From a virus, in the IMG/VR virus record IMGVR_UViG_3300036046_000029, positions 1 to 31,038 of that record: a stretch of 31,038 nucleotides of DNA; one strand, written 5' to 3'. Made by a program: the position numbers and the translations under genes. Of this stretch, positions 14,521-21,151 are shown piece after piece (within the stretch, counting starts at the first letter, position 1; the number at the start of each line of letters is the position of its first letter). A model generated the notes under the pieces. It was not told where the DNA came from. It ran no database searches and saw nothing but the letters and a program-made list of their open reading frames with translations.

Positions 14521-15935
14521 GCCGGGATCCAGTTTGCATCGAGGTCAAGGACGCCGGGCGCAGGCGTCGGCGTGATCCCGGCGAGCGGCCGCCACGGCGC
14601 GGACTTGCTGTCGCTGCCGGCATGGATCGCCAGTGCCAGCGCCCAGAAGCGGTCGGCGTGGCCATCGGGCGTGCGTTCGGCGGTGAAGCGGATGTTGCCG
14701 GCACCGGTGACCTGCTTGGTGACGCTGCGCAGATCGCTGCGGATCTTGCCATCGTGCGGGATCCTGAGGCGGCGGTCCTCCATCGTGCCGCGCACCGGGT
14801 AGGCCAGCGCCTCCTTCGACTGCGCGGTGAAGTTGACCCCTTCGACCCGGTATTTGCCGAATTTGCCTTGCGCATCGTCCACCCAGCCGATGCCGAGGCC
14901 GGTGTTGTCGATCGCCACCCGGCCGCCGCATTCTAGCACGCGGGCGATCCACGGCCAGATGACCTTTTCCTGATCGGGCTTGGTCATGTTCTGCAGAGCT
15001 TCGATGTGGCGGGTGTAGAACACGTCGCCCAGCTTCTCGACCACCCAGATCACCGTGAGGTCCTTCTTGCGGCCGATATCGATGCCGGCAAACAGCGTGC
15101 CGCCCTCGATCTGCTGCCAGTCTGTGCCCTCGGGATATTCGCTGCGGGCGATCAGATCATATTCGAGGAACGCGGCATCATCATCCGCCGGCCGGCACAT
15201 ATATTCCTGCTGGAAGCTCTCCTCGTCGGCCGCGCCCTTGCGCACGAAATCGAAATAGGCGGCCTCGTCCATCGCCTGCTTTTCATCGTCCGCCGGGATC
15301 GACTGCTGGAGCTTGTAGAGGAAGCCCTGATCGAGCGCATCCTGCAGGGTGACGGTGTGCAGGCTGATGCCCTTGGGATTGCCCTGTTCCTTGATCTCGC
15401 GGACCAACTGGTTGAAGAAGTTGGCGCTGCCGCGATGGGTGCTGATCACCTCCATCGAGCCGCCCCAGGTGATGCCGGGATAGGCGATCGCCCAGAGCTT
15501 GCGCGGATCGGGGTGGAGCGCGAACTCGTCGAGCACGCGCCCGCCGCGCTTGCCCGCCTGCGCGTTCGGGTTGGAGCTCATCGAATTGATCCGCTTCCCG
15601 TTGGCGAAGCGCAGCGTGTAGGACGTCTGCCGGTCGCGCGGGTCGAGCACGATCTCGCCGAGGTCCTCGGCCGCGATCGACAGGTTGCCCGCCCAGAACT
15701 TGCAATCCTCGAGGAACAGCTGCGCCTGGATATCGTCGCGCGAGCTGATCCACTGATCGAAGCGCGCGGTCACAAGCGCGGTGCGCGAGACGGTGGCGTA
15801 GGCGGTCGCCCAGCTAAGGCCGATCTGGCGGCCCTTCTCCATCAGCTTCAGCTGCGAATCGTCCTCGATCCAGCGCGCCTGATAGGGAAGGAAGATCGCG
15901 CCGGGCGCCGCGGGGATGCACTTGGCGTTACCCAT
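14517..15935 (-). CDS. Large terminase subunit, Mu gp28 type
   Basis: This 472-residue DNA-packaging motor starts at the ATG 15935, which overlaps the end of the upstream gene by 8 nt; a longer in-frame start has no coding look. The ATPase domain shows KGRQIGLSWATA (residues 34-45, the variant Walker A of Mu-like terminases) and GGRVLDEFALH (Walker B about 131-141). The nuclease domain carries three acidic clusters: FAGIDIGRKKDL (D286), RVAIDNTGLGIGW (D343) and PDGHADRFWALALAI (D428). The motif order and Mu-like gp27 and gp26 homologues upstream support the gp28 assignment. Confidence 0.95.
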   Translation of the reverse strand: MGNAKCIPAAPGAIFLPYQARWIEDDSQLKLMEKGRQIGLSWATAYATVSRTALVTARFDQWISSRDDIQAQLFLEDCKFWAGNLSIAAEDLGEIVLDPRDRQTSYTLRFANGKRINSMSSNPNAQAGKRGGRVLDEFALHPDPRKLWAIAYPGITWGGSMEVISTHRGSANFFNQLVREIKEQGNPKGISLHTVTLQDALDQGFLYKLQQSIPADDEKQAMDEAAYFDFVRKGAADEESFQQEYMCRPADDDAAFLEYDLIARSEYPEGTDWQQIEGGTLFAGIDIGRKKDLTVIWVVEKLGDVFYTRHIEALQNMTKPDQEKVIWPWIARVLECGGRVAIDNTGLGIGWVDDAQGKFGKYRVEGVNFTAQSKEALAYPVRGTMEDRRLRIPHDGKIRSDLRSVTKQVTGAGNIRFTAERTPDGHADRFWALALAIHAGSDSKSAPWRPLAGITPTPAPGVLDLDANWIPA

Positions 15936-16311
15936 CGCTCGGCTCCGGGAAAGGCGGCAGCGGAACGGTCTGGCCCGCAAGCGCATGGGTGCAGTCACCG
16001 AGGAACTGGATCTGACCGTCGGTCACGAAGGTGTGGCAGACCGAGCACCCGAAGGGCCAATCCTCGCCATCCTCATCCTTGCTGCTGCACCAGCACTCCG
16101 GCGCCTGACAACCGGGCACGTAATGGCCCGAGCGGATCAGGATGGACGGCGTGAAAGTCGGGCGCTCGGGATCGCCATTGTAGCTCCAAGCCCTGCCCGG
16201 ATCGCGCTGGGCGCTGACCGGGATGTGGTGGATTTCCTTGCACCCGGGGCACCAGAAGGCGACCCGATTAGGCTCCATGCGGCGCAAGATCGGGGAAAGC
16301 ATCTCGCCCAT
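15928..16311 (-). CDS. DUF6527-type zinc-ribbon protein
   Basis: This 127-residue protein contains WCPGCKEIHHIPV (a zinc-binding CxxC) and RAWSYNGDPERPTFTPSIL, the core of the DUF6527 family found in many phages. There are further cysteines in CQAPECWCSS and GCSVCHTFVTDGQIQFL. The tail 'HTFVtdG.IqfL.DctH.laGqtv.lp' is also family-typical. Function is unknown. It is inserted between gp27-like and terminase genes with stop/start overlaps on both sides. Confidence 0.82.
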   Translation of the reverse strand: MGEMLSPILRRMEPNRVAFWCPGCKEIHHIPVSAQRDPGRAWSYNGDPERPTFTPSILIRSGHYVPGCQAPECWCSSKDEDGEDWPFGCSVCHTFVTDGQIQFLGDCTHALAGQTVPLPPFPEPSDG

Positions 16312-16889
16312 CAGCCCTGCCCCATCAGCGCGCGGTTGATCTCGGCCAGCGCCTCGGGCGAGACGCCCTTCTTCTTGCCGATCTCGCCCGCCTGCTTGGC
16401 CGCCTCGGCAAGCCGGGCCTGCACTTCCTTCTCCAGACGCTCGCGGTACTCGGCGCTGGTCTTCTGGGCCGACACCGCCGATTGCAGCGCGCGGCTGATC
16501 TGCATCAGGCCCGAGGTCGAGACTTCACCCTCTTCGAGGATTTCGAACGCCGCGACCTTCACCAGCTCGGCGACAGCGACCGTGACCTCGTCGGGAGCCT
16601 TGGCGTCCATCGTCCGGGCGAGCTCGCCGCCCATCCGCTGGATTTCGTCGAGGCGGCGGAACTGGATCGCCTTCCTCACCGCGTAGCGGCCCCAGGCGCT
16701 CTTGCTGATTGGCTCGATGCCGACGTCGGCGAGCTTCTCGTTGAACTCGGCAAGGATCACCGCGCTGGGCAGCTTGCGCTCGCGCAGCGCATCGTTGGCC
16801 CAGACGATGGCGGCCTCGGCCTCGTCGGGCAACATGTCGATCGACGACAGGTGCCCGCGGCCCTCCTGACGCTTGCGCATGCGCGGCAT
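16311..16889 (-). CDS. Mu gp27-like protein (DUF3486)
   Basis: This 192-residue protein starts at the ATG 16889 (MPRMRKRQEGRG), 1 nt beyond the preceding stop, with GAGGCG upstream. The N-terminus HLSSIDMLPDEAEAAIVWANDALRERKLPSAVILAEFNEKLADVGIEPISKSAWGRYAVRK matches the DUF3486 pattern ('s.idlLP......l...l.....s...I...fN..l...g...is.Sa..Ry'). The remainder is helical, ending in ALAEINRALMGQG. In Mu, gp27 precedes the terminase gp28 and is thought to be the small terminase subunit; here it is separated from it only by the DUF6527 gene. Confidence 0.88.
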   Translation of the reverse strand: MPRMRKRQEGRGHLSSIDMLPDEAEAAIVWANDALRERKLPSAVILAEFNEKLADVGIEPISKSAWGRYAVRKAIQFRRLDEIQRMGGELARTMDAKAPDEVTVAVAELVKVAAFEILEEGEVSTSGLMQISRALQSAVSAQKTSAEYRERLEKEVQARLAEAAKQAGEIGKKKGVSPEALAEINRALMGQG

Positions 16890-16890
16890 C

Positions 16891-17199
16891 TCAGCGCGCC
16901 TCGGCCGGGCGCAGCACGCCCTCCAGCACGCTGCGCTCTTCCAGATGATCGCGGCCGGCGGGCACAAGCGTGGCGAAGATGACGTCCTCGGCCTCGGTCA
17001 GGGTCACCGCGCCCAGCGCCTCGAGCTTCCTCATCTGGGTGCGCACCCAGTCGCGATCGCGGCGGTAGCCGAAATAGTCTAGCGTCCGCTTCAGCAGCAG
17101 ATCGGACAGGCTGCCATCGGTCTGCTCGGCCAGCACCCTCAAGATGCGCAGCCGCGCCTCGCGGGCGATGGCTTCAGCAAGGTTGGCCTTCAGGCTCAT
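16891..17199 (-). CDS. Mu gp26-like HTH protein (VpaChn25_0724 family)
   Basis: This 102-residue protein reads MSLKANLAEAIAREARLRILRVLAEQTDGSLSDLLLKRTLDYFGYRRDRDWVRTQMRKLEALGAVTLTE. It matches the winged-helix 'VpaChn25_0724' phage family ('lrIL.lLa...gys.n..lL...L...G...srd.v...l.wLee.g.v'). It occupies the gp26 place between gp25-like and gp27-like genes and overlaps the upstream gene by ATGA. It is probably a virion-assembly or packaging accessory protein. Confidence 0.82.
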   Translation of the reverse strand: MSLKANLAEAIAREARLRILRVLAEQTDGSLSDLLLKRTLDYFGYRRDRDWVRTQMRKLEALGAVTLTEAEDVIFATLVPAGRDHLEERSVLEGVLRPAEAR

Positions 17200-17612
17200 T
17201 TCTCCATCCCCTTCGGCACGACGACGGACATGATCAGCGTCAGGTTGCGGTCGATGTGATCGACCTTGGCGGCGGTCCCGGCCGAGATCGCGGCGTGCTC
17301 GGACTGCTTGTCGGCCAGCGCACGCTGGCGGGATTCGTGATCGGCCTGCTTGTTGGCCAGCCGGTCGATCGCCTTCTCCAGCCGCTTGATGTCGGCCGCG
17401 CTGGCTGTGTCGCCCTCGATCTTCTCGACCCGCGAAACCAGATCACCGACCTTCTCGTTGACGGCCTTCACCTCGCCCGAAAGGGCGTTGATCTTCCTGT
17501 CCAGCCCGCCGGTGCCGACCGGGTTCTTCGCCCCGCCGCGCCACGCTGCGATCGTGATGCCGATGACGATGAAGGCGATGATCGCCAGCTCGAGGAAGTT
17601 GCCGGAACTCAT
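17196..17612 (-). CDS. Mu gp25-like protein (DUF2730)
   Basis: This 138-residue protein starts at the ATG 17612 (MSSGNFLELA). One N-terminal transmembrane segment (FLELAIIAFIVIGITIAAW, about 5-23) is followed by a long coiled coil (DRKINALSGEVKAVNEKVGDLVSRVEKIEGDTASAADIKRLEKAIDRLANKQADHESR). This is the standard DUF2730 architecture, which sits just upstream of gp26 in Mu-like phages. It overlaps both neighbours by 4 nt. Confidence 0.85.
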   Translation of the reverse strand: MSSGNFLELAIIAFIVIGITIAAWRGGAKNPVGTGGLDRKINALSGEVKAVNEKVGDLVSRVEKIEGDTASAADIKRLEKAIDRLANKQADHESRQRALADKQSEHAAISAGTAAKVDHIDRNLTLIMSVVVPKGMEK

Positions 17613-18040
17613 TGCGGGGGGCCCTTGATCGTGTTGCTGGCCGCTTCGAAGGCGCGGCGCAGGAAATCTTTCACCTGCTGGCCGAACAGCTCGAGCAGTG
17701 AGAAGCCGGAAAAGCCGAGGCCGATGGCGACGACAAAGGCGAACAGCCACCCGGGGCGGCTCTCGATGATCCAAAGCTGGACCAGAACCAGCATGATGAA
17801 GCTGACCAGCAGGCGCAGCTTCCAGCCGAGATCGGCCTCGGCCCGCATGGTGAAGGGCCGCGCGGCGATGATGCCGATCGCGCCCAGGACGCAGGTGACC
17901 ACCGGGATCGGCAGGCCCCAGGCATCGATCAGGAAGCGATCGCCAAGCGGGGTTTCCACATCAGGCACCACCACCGCGACGGCGAGCGTCGGCAGCCAGA
18001 GACTGAGGAACTTGGCGAAGGACAGGGGCTCGGGGCTCAT
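17609..18040 (-). CDS. Multi-spanning membrane protein, holin candidate
   Basis: This 143-residue protein starts at the ATG 18040 (TGATG with the previous stop). Hydrophobic segments lie at about 10-27 (FLSLWLPTLAVAVVVP), 44-62 (LPIPVVTCVLGAIGIIAA), 78-94 (LLVSFIMLVLVQLWII) and 99-118 (WLFAFVVAIGLGFSGFSLLEL), with a basic C-terminus. It is the only polytopic membrane protein in the lysis region, after the endolysin and spanins, so it is the best holin candidate. Sequence family is not recognised; the role is inferred from context. Confidence 0.65.
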   Translation of the reverse strand: MSPEPLSFAKFLSLWLPTLAVAVVVPDVETPLGDRFLIDAWGLPIPVVTCVLGAIGIIAARPFTMRAEADLGWKLRLLVSFIMLVLVQLWIIESRPGWLFAFVVAIGLGFSGFSLLELFGQQVKDFLRRAFEAASNTIKGPPQ

Positions 18041-18252
18041 CACCGCCTCCGCTCGAAATCGGCCTGGCAGGGCGCGCAGCGCCTGGCCGAGGGCAGCGCT
18101 ATGCGGCGCGCTTCCTCGATCCGCTCGCCGCAGCTGATGCAGAACTCCTCGCCCAGCCCGTTGAGGTTGCCCTGGATGCGACGGACCGCCGATTCCTTCG
18201 ACAGCTGCTCGAAGGCCTCGGCCCACTCCAGCCCGCGCTCGCCGAAATCCAT
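18040..18252 (-). CDS. DksA/TraR-type C4 zinc-finger protein
   Basis: This 70-residue protein has an N-terminal helix (GERGLEWAEAFEQLSKESAVRRIQGNL) followed by the C4 finger CISCGERIEEARRIALPSARRCAPCQ, the diagnostic TraR/DksA motif (CxxCG-x2-I-x2-xR-x4-P-x3-xC-x2-C). Phage TraR-like proteins bind the RNA polymerase secondary channel and alter promoter output. It is encoded within the lysis cassette and may be expressed with late genes. The start chosen is the ATG 18252, overlapping the spanin stop (TGATG); a GTG one codon upstream is possible. Confidence 0.9.
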   Translation of the reverse strand: MDFGERGLEWAEAFEQLSKESAVRRIQGNLNGLGEEFCISCGERIEEARRIALPSARRCAPCQADFERRR

Positions 18253-18869
18253 CACCGCGGCTCTTCGGGAACGAAGCGGACGGCGGACTGGGCGTTCACC
18301 CAGTCGATCAGCGCCTGCAGCTGCAGCGCCTGCTCAGATGCGATCAGCGCGTCGTCGAGGGCGAGGCCTCCGGTGGCAGGAAGTCGGTCTTCACCGGTGG
18401 GCGCATCAGCTCGGCCGGCGGGGTCGGGAAGGCCGGACAGACCAGCTGCGTCGGCACGGCCGGGATCGGTTCGGGCCGTTCCTGCCCGCAGGCGGTCAAA
18501 GCGAGCGCGCAGGGCAGCAAGATCGCTGCGGTAGTCAGAGGTGATCGCATCGGTGATGGTCTCCTGTTCGCGGGCGACCCGCTGGGCATTGGCCTCGGCC
18601 TCTTTTTGAGCCTGCTTCGAGGCAGCGAGGAAAGCATTGACGGTGCCGAGGTGCGCAGCCTGTTCGGCGGCAAGGCTGGCCTCGGTCTCGGCAAGATCGG
18701 CGCGCAGGCCGGGGACGGTGACAAGCTGCGACCAGAGCAAGGCCGGGACGACGATCGCGAGGGCGAGGTTGCGCCAGTCGCTGGCGAGCCACTTACCGCC
18801 CGCTGAGAGGCCTCTCAGAACGTCCTCGATCATGCCTGAGAGGAAGATTTTCAGGATCGCCCAGGTCAT
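18252..18869 (-). CDS. Inner-membrane spanin (Rz-like)
   Basis: This 205-residue protein has an N-terminal transmembrane anchor (WRNLALAIVVPALLWSQLVTVPGL, about 32-55) and a periplasmic coiled coil (LAETEASLAAEQAAHLGTVNAFLAASKQAQKEAEANAQRVAREQETITDAIT). This is the topology of an i-spanin. A lipoprotein frame for the o-spanin is nested inside it (18344-18550), the Rz/Rz1 arrangement. It follows the endolysin with an ATGA overlap. The C-terminal third overlapping the lipoprotein frame is Asp/Ala/Pro-rich. It is longer than lambda Rz (153 residues) because of an N-terminal amphipathic segment. Confidence 0.8.
   Translation of the reverse strand: MTWAILKIFLSGMIEDVLRGLSAGGKWLASDWRNLALAIVVPALLWSQLVTVPGLRADLAETEASLAAEQAAHLGTVNAFLAASKQAQKEAEANAQRVAREQETITDAITSDYRSDLAALRARFDRLRAGTARTDPGRADAAGLSGLPDPAGRADAPTGEDRLPATGGLALDDALIASEQALQLQALIDWVNAQSAVRFVPEEPR
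18344..18550 (-). CDS. Nested outer-membrane spanin lipoprotein (Rz1-like)
   Basis: This is a 68-residue frame fully inside the i-spanin gene in a different register. MRSPLTTAAILLPCALALTACG is a textbook lipoprotein signal with lipobox LTAC; the mature part starting at Cys21 is short and proline-rich (VPTQLVCPAFPTPPAELMRPPVK), like Rz1. After lipidation it would sit in the outer membrane and pair with the i-spanin across the periplasm, disrupting the outer membrane in the last step of lysis. The fragment PTQLVCPAFP recurs as a theme in o-spanins. Confidence 0.85.
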   Translation of the reverse strand: MRSPLTTAAILLPCALALTACGQERPEPIPAVPTQLVCPAFPTPPAELMRPPVKTDFLPPEASPSTTR

Positions 18870-19459
18870 GCCGCACCCGCAGCCTTGCGCAGCGCGGCGC
18901 GGACTTCATCCTTGATGTCGATCTCGCGTGCGCTGCGCCAGACGGGATTGCGCGGCCCGTTCGGATTGACCCGGTCGTAGATCGTGACGACGCCGTCATG
19001 CGACCAGCGCCCGTCGAAGAACAGCGCGCGCTCGGCCTTGCGGCGCGGGATGATCTCGCGCGGGCGGGACCAGTGCAGGAACTCGGTCCACGCCTTTTCG
19101 CGGCGGCCGAGCAGAAAGGACTGCACCCAGTCGGCCTGCCCGATCGCGCCGGTGTTCCAGTGGAAGCTCAGCGCGGCGGCCAGCTGCGCCTCGGACAGCG
19201 CGCGCCCGCGGAAGGCGGCCTGCACCTGCGGCAGGTATTTGGTGCGCAGCAGCCATTCGAACACCTCGACGGCGCGCTCGATGCTCGATCGCTGCCCGCC
19301 CCGGGTGGTGTCGTAGCGCTCGACCCGGTGGCCGCTGGCGTTGGTGACGCCAAAGCCCCAGGTGAGCACGCCGGCGCTGCACTTGTAGGCTTCGAGCACG
19401 AGGCCTTCGTGCTCGGCGACTTCGAGCAGGATCCGTTCGGAGAGAAGCGCGGTGGTCAT
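18866..19459 (-). CDS. Endolysin, GH24-type lysozyme
   Basis: This is a 197-residue muramidase. The catalytic segment EHEGLVLEAYKCSAGVLTWGFGVT keeps the exact E-(8)-D/C-(5)-T spacing of phage lysozymes: E18, C27, T33. The usual Asp is Cys here, an accepted variant. Further segments LSEAQLAAALSFHWNTGAIGQADW and FLLGRREKAWTEFLHWSRPREIIPRRKAERALFFDGRW match the family's substrate-binding lobe. No signal peptide is evident, so a holin is needed. The start is the ATG 19459; the dyad at 19499-19514 lies 40 nt upstream and little leader remains, so the mRNA may be nearly leaderless. A TTG at 19480 is a weaker alternative. Confidence 0.88.
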   Translation of the reverse strand: MTTALLSERILLEVAEHEGLVLEAYKCSAGVLTWGFGVTNASGHRVERYDTTRGGQRSSIERAVEVFEWLLRTKYLPQVQAAFRGRALSEAQLAAALSFHWNTGAIGQADWVQSFLLGRREKAWTEFLHWSRPREIIPRRKAERALFFDGRWSHDGVVTIYDRVNPNGPRNPVWRSAREIDIKDEVRAALRKAAGAA

Positions 19460-19498
19460 AGCCGCCGTTGGATGGGGCAAATCAGGGGTTACCGCGCC

Positions 19499-19514
19499 CC
19501 GGACACCTGTCCGG
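19499..19514. promoter_or_regulatory. Dyad CCGGACA-CC-TGTCCGG upstream of lysis cassette
   Basis: This is a perfect 7-2-7 inverted repeat between the stop of the Mor/C-like activator (19518) and the endolysin start (19459). With flanks it matches the capsid-promoter dyad at 22 of 23 positions. This mirrors Mu, where the activator C is encoded immediately before Plys and binds a dyad upstream of -35. A -10 would fall about 19475-19485, giving a very short leader. Confidence 0.72.
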
Positions 19515-19517
19515 CTG

Positions 19518-19925
19518 TCAGCTTTTGAACAGGTCGCCCTGCCGCGTATCGGCCAGCTCTTTCAGCCGGGCACGGCGGCGGCGGACCGTGCGGATCGTGT
19601 ATCTGAGCGCGAGCGCGATGTCACGTTCGCTGCGTCCGGCCAGCAGCATCGCATCGCAGCGGGCCTGCGCGCTGGCGATGAAGCCGACATCGCCGAGCGG
19701 GATTTCCAGCCGCAGCGGGCCGACCCCGGCGGTGAAGTGATCGGCGATCCGGCCTGCCGCCTCCAGCCCGACCAGCTGGCTGAGCCAGTGATCGGCGCCG
19801 GGGGCGGGCGGGATGTAGACCTGCGTCCCGCCGACCGCATCCGCCACCCGGCGCGCCGCTTCCTCGCCCGCGATCCGGACGATATCGGCAAGCACCTGCG
19901 GGAGGGGATCGGCGGGCTGGGTCAT
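19518..19925 (-). CDS. Mor/C-family late transcription activator
   Basis: This 135-residue protein starts at the ATG 19925 (TGATG with the previous stop). Residues 1-45 (VLADIVRIAGEEAARRVADAVGGTQVYIPP) match the Mor dimerisation domain with its 'GG..vYIP' signature. Residues 85-125 (SAQARCDAMLLAGRSERDIALALRYTIRTVRRRRARL) match its C-terminal HTH. Compared with Mu Mor (129 residues) and C (140), the length is normal. It ends the early operon and is immediately followed by a perfect dyad and the lysis cassette, so it probably acts as the late activator (C-like) or combines the middle and late roles. Confidence 0.88.
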   Translation of the reverse strand: MTQPADPLPQVLADIVRIAGEEAARRVADAVGGTQVYIPPAPGADHWLSQLVGLEAAGRIADHFTAGVGPLRLEIPLGDVGFIASAQARCDAMLLAGRSERDIALALRYTIRTVRRRRARLKELADTRQGDLFKS

Positions 19926-20095
19926 CAGCCGGTGATAACGGCCTGCGCCAGCGGCAGCGGGTGGCTGCAGTGGCTGCATTCGGCGGTGGTGCGGCCGACA
20001 TGCCAGCCCTTGCTGCCGCACTGCGGACAGCGGTTGGTCTCGCCCTCGTGGTAGCACAGCGGCGCGGGGCGATCGAAGCAGGTGCGCGCGTTCAC
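19925..20095 (-). CDS. Small zinc-ribbon protein, 56 residues
   Basis: The start is GTG 20095, sharing GTGA with the previous stop; the stop shares TGATG with the activator start. Cysteine pairs CPQCGSKGWHVGRTTAECSHC form a zinc ribbon resembling the Com-like or restriction-alleviation-type small zinc fingers of phages (RCPQCGS). In Mu, Com is a small zinc-finger mRNA-binding protein, but it lies beside mom, so no equivalence is claimed here. It may bind DNA or RNA. Confidence 0.7.
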   Translation of the reverse strand: MNARTCFDRPAPLCYHEGETNRCPQCGSKGWHVGRTTAECSHCSHPLPLAQAVITG

Positions 20096-20805
20096 TTCCC
20101 ACCCCCCGCTGCGCGCAGCTTTTTGCCCAGGGCATTGGCGATGGTGTCGTAACCTTCGGCGGTGATCGGGCCATTCGCGCCCGGCTCTATGCCGCAAAGC
20201 CGGAAGGCGGCGATATCGATCGTCCAGTCGGCCGGGATCACGTCAGCTCCTTTGAGCTTCCAGAGGATCGCCTGGCACAGGTTTTCCTTGAGCTTCATCA
20301 CTGTCCAGGCATTGCCGTTGGCATCGACCTGCGGCCAACCATGCCGCGCGGCCATCGCCTTCAGCGCCTCGATCAGGCGGTAGCCGTGCGACTGGTTGGC
20401 CCAGACCAGCCGCTCGCAGCCGAGCTGGCGCTTGGCGAAGGCCTCCAGCGCCTTTTCATCGGGGCTGCGCACCGCGCCAAGGTGATAAAGGCTGATCCAC
20501 AGCGCCCGCGCCTTGCGGGCGACGGGATGCTGCGCCGGGCGGCCTGCCCCCTGCGCCCCGCCCGCCTTGGGCAGCGGCTTGAAGCCCTTGGCCTCGAACC
20601 GCTTGAGCGCCCGCTCCAGCTCGGCCTCGGTGCAGTCGCCTGCGCTGGTGCGGCCGGTTTCATCGAGCAGGATCTGGCGATAGTCGTCCTCGTCCAGCTG
20701 CAGCTGCTTTCTGGCGACATGGATCTTCGCCAGCATCGCGCGGCGGCGGGTGGCCGAACGATCGAACTGCGCCGGCGCGGCGTTGGTGTGGAGGGCAAGG
20801 CTCAT
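20092..20805 (-). CDS. GemA / Mu gp16-like regulatory protein
   Basis: This 237-residue protein starts at the ATG 20805 (TGATG overlap). ARKQLQLDEDDYRQILLDETGRTSAGDCTEAELERALKRFEAKGFKP is the signature of the gp16/GemA family (DUF1018). The next block, ALWISLYHLGAVRSPDEKALEAFAKRQLG, with WANQSHGYRLIEALKAMAARHGW after it, is equally typical. GemA of Mu modulates host gene expression and DNA topology. It lies in the middle of the early operon as in other Mu-like phages. Confidence 0.92.
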   Translation of the reverse strand: MSLALHTNAAPAQFDRSATRRRAMLAKIHVARKQLQLDEDDYRQILLDETGRTSAGDCTEAELERALKRFEAKGFKPLPKAGGAQGAGRPAQHPVARKARALWISLYHLGAVRSPDEKALEAFAKRQLGCERLVWANQSHGYRLIEALKAMAARHGWPQVDANGNAWTVMKLKENLCQAILWKLKGADVIPADWTIDIAAFRLCGIEPGANGPITAEGYDTIANALGKKLRAAGGGK

Positions 20806-20963
20806 CAGGCGTCTCCAGTGATGGCGGCCAGCCCAATCGCGACGATTGCGAACAGGCTGAGGGTGACGACCATCCCGATTGCTTCGGATCGGGCGGTGCC
20901 GGGACCGCGCGCGGCATCGAGCGCGCGGGCGGTGTAGCGGCAGAGGGCGAGGAGGCGGATCAT
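20805..20963 (-). CDS. Small membrane protein, 52 residues
   Basis: The frame starts at the ATG 20963 (TAATG with the previous stop) and ends in a TGATG junction with the GemA-like gene. A basic N-terminus (MIRLLALCRYTARALDAARG) precedes one hydrophobic segment (GMVVTLSLFAIVAIGLAAI). Codon use resembles its neighbours. Function unknown. Confidence 0.6.
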   Translation of the reverse strand: MIRLLALCRYTARALDAARGPGTARSEAIGMVVTLSLFAIVAIGLAAITGDA

Positions 20964-21151
20964 TAGTGATACTTCCCGATCCCCAGATCACGATGCAGCT
21001 TTTCGCCCTTGGCCTGGAGCTTGTCGGCCGCAGCGCGCAGGCAGTCCGCTGCGCTGAAGAATGCCAGGTCTTCGGCGTAGTCGAACGCAAGATCGACCAG
21101 CTCGGCGGCAGTCATGTCGGCCTCGGTGCGAGGCTTGCGAGGCGCGCTCAT
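20963..21151 (-). CDS. Small early protein, 62 residues
   Basis: The start is the ATG 21151, overlapping the MuB-like stop by 4 nt; an in-frame upstream extension lies inside MuB and is not coding. The product (MSAPRKPRTEADMTAAELVDLAFDYAEDLAFFSAADCLRAAADKLQAKGEKLHRDLGI) is a charged helical protein. Not a recognised family. Confidence 0.62.
   Translation of the reverse strand: MSAPRKPRTEADMTAAELVDLAFDYAEDLAFFSAADCLRAAADKLQAKGEKLHRDLGIGKYH

Noticed and set aside
19925-20095. Com/Mom modification system
   Set aside because: The small zinc ribbon resembles Com only in size and cysteines and no Mom-like acetyltransferase-fold gene lies next to it.
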